Under the pieces are notes generated by a model. That model ran no database searches, was not told the DNA's origin, and saw only the letters and a list, made by a program, of their open reading frames with translations. Source: Planctomycetaceae bacterium (GTDB taxonomy: Bacteria > Planctomycetota > Planctomycetia > Pirellulales > UBA1268). From it: 6,778 nt of DNA. Of the stretch, positions 6,444 through 6,778 are shown one piece after another. The stretch spans positions 1 to 6,778 of the forward strand of contig JABHNP010000042.1 of NCBI GenBank assembly GCA_018694455.1. The letters are read 5' to 3'. The position numbers and the translations under genes are program-made. The number at the start of each line of letters is the position of its first letter. Position 1 is the stretch's first letter.

Positions 6444-6778
6444 CTATTGTAGAATTGTTCGCATGCGAACAAAGCCGCTCTCTCCCGCCTCAAGAGTGGA
6501 GCTTAACTGCCACGATATTGATGTTGTTCCATCATCTTTCAGAGTTGTTTTTATCTCTGCAGGAAGGCTCGTTGCAGGTGAAGATTCAATGAGTTGCAAA
6601 CGTTGCGGTAAAATATCCATGATTACGATGTCAGTGAGTGGCACATCTCCCGAATTTATAAAAGCAATGGTGAAATCAATTTCTTCACCAATTCGCGCCG
6701 AATCACTCCCAGACCTTTTGCACAAAGTGAGTTCAGCTCGTCCTAAGGACTCAACGCGGAGTATTGCAATGCCTTGGC
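6444..6778 (-). CDS. C-terminal end of a DUF11-domain surface protein (5' end off the window)
   Basis: The minus-strand frame is open from the right edge to a TAG at 6444-6446, so this is the last 110 residues of a longer protein. The visible part reads as one DUF11/CARDB-like repeat: a strand, G-E-E-I-D-F-T-I, F-I-N-S-G-D-V-P-L-T-D, M-D-I-L-P-Q-R-L, and near the end S-W-Q-L then L-E-A-G-E-S-G. That order (N-x-G, D-x-L/I-P, W-x-L, G-x-x) is the DUF11 signature, found as repeats in large exported adhesins and outer-surface proteins of many bacteria, including Planctomycetes. The protein ends directly after the domain with no sorting tail visible. The true start and the number of repeats are outside the window. 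A TTG at 6725 is an internal codon, not a start. Confidence 0.8.
   Translation of the reverse strand, partial: QGIAILRVESLGRAELTLCKRSGSDSARIGEEIDFTIAFINSGDVPLTDIVIMDILPQRLQLIESSPATSLPAEIKTTLKDDGTTSISWQLSSTLEAGESGFVRMRTILQ

Overview
The window looks like a piece of a bacterial chromosome, most likely from a planctomycete. The evidence is indirect: a secreted protein with Asp-box/Ig-like modules, a DUF11-type adhesin end, a TlpA-type thioredoxin with a long helical N-terminal region, and a holA start of the kind I associate with that phylum. No rRNA or other phylogenetic marker is present, so the assignment is inference. I see no mobile element, CRISPR array, tRNA or phage gene, and almost all the sequence is ordinary coding DNA.

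Layout, left to right. Bases 1-231 (minus) are the N-terminal part of a probable DNA polymerase III delta subunit (holA), cut by the window edge. Bases 359-2065 (minus) encode a 568-residue exported protein made of two copies of one module of about 180 residues. Bases 2066-2371 are a divergent intergenic region containing an imperfect 34-bp dyad. On the plus strand follow a 99-residue one-helix membrane protein with a SHOCT-like tail (TTG start, 2372-2671) and, four bases later, a complete clpX (2676-3965). Convergent to clpX is a minus-strand group: a DUF11-domain protein cut by the right edge (6444-6778), a secreted TlpA-like thioredoxin-fold protein (5114-6298), and a class I/II PLP-dependent aminotransferase (3974-5107) that begins 6 bases after the thioredoxin gene.

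How the genes may work together. The small membrane protein and clpX are almost certainly one transcript. No clpP is next to clpX, so the usual clpP-clpX pairing is broken here. The thioredoxin-like gene and the aminotransferase are likely co-transcribed and translationally coupled, but their biochemistry gives no obvious shared pathway. The 568-residue protein and holA lie in the same direction with 127 bases between them and may share a transcript. Three of the seven genes use GTG or TTG starts in my reading (holA, the SHOCT-like gene, the aminotransferase), and each choice is argued in its entry.

I did not find a clear new multi-gene system. The points most worth a second look are the membrane SHOCT-like protein joined to clpX, the internal duplication in the 568-residue secreted protein, and the dyad upstream of it.
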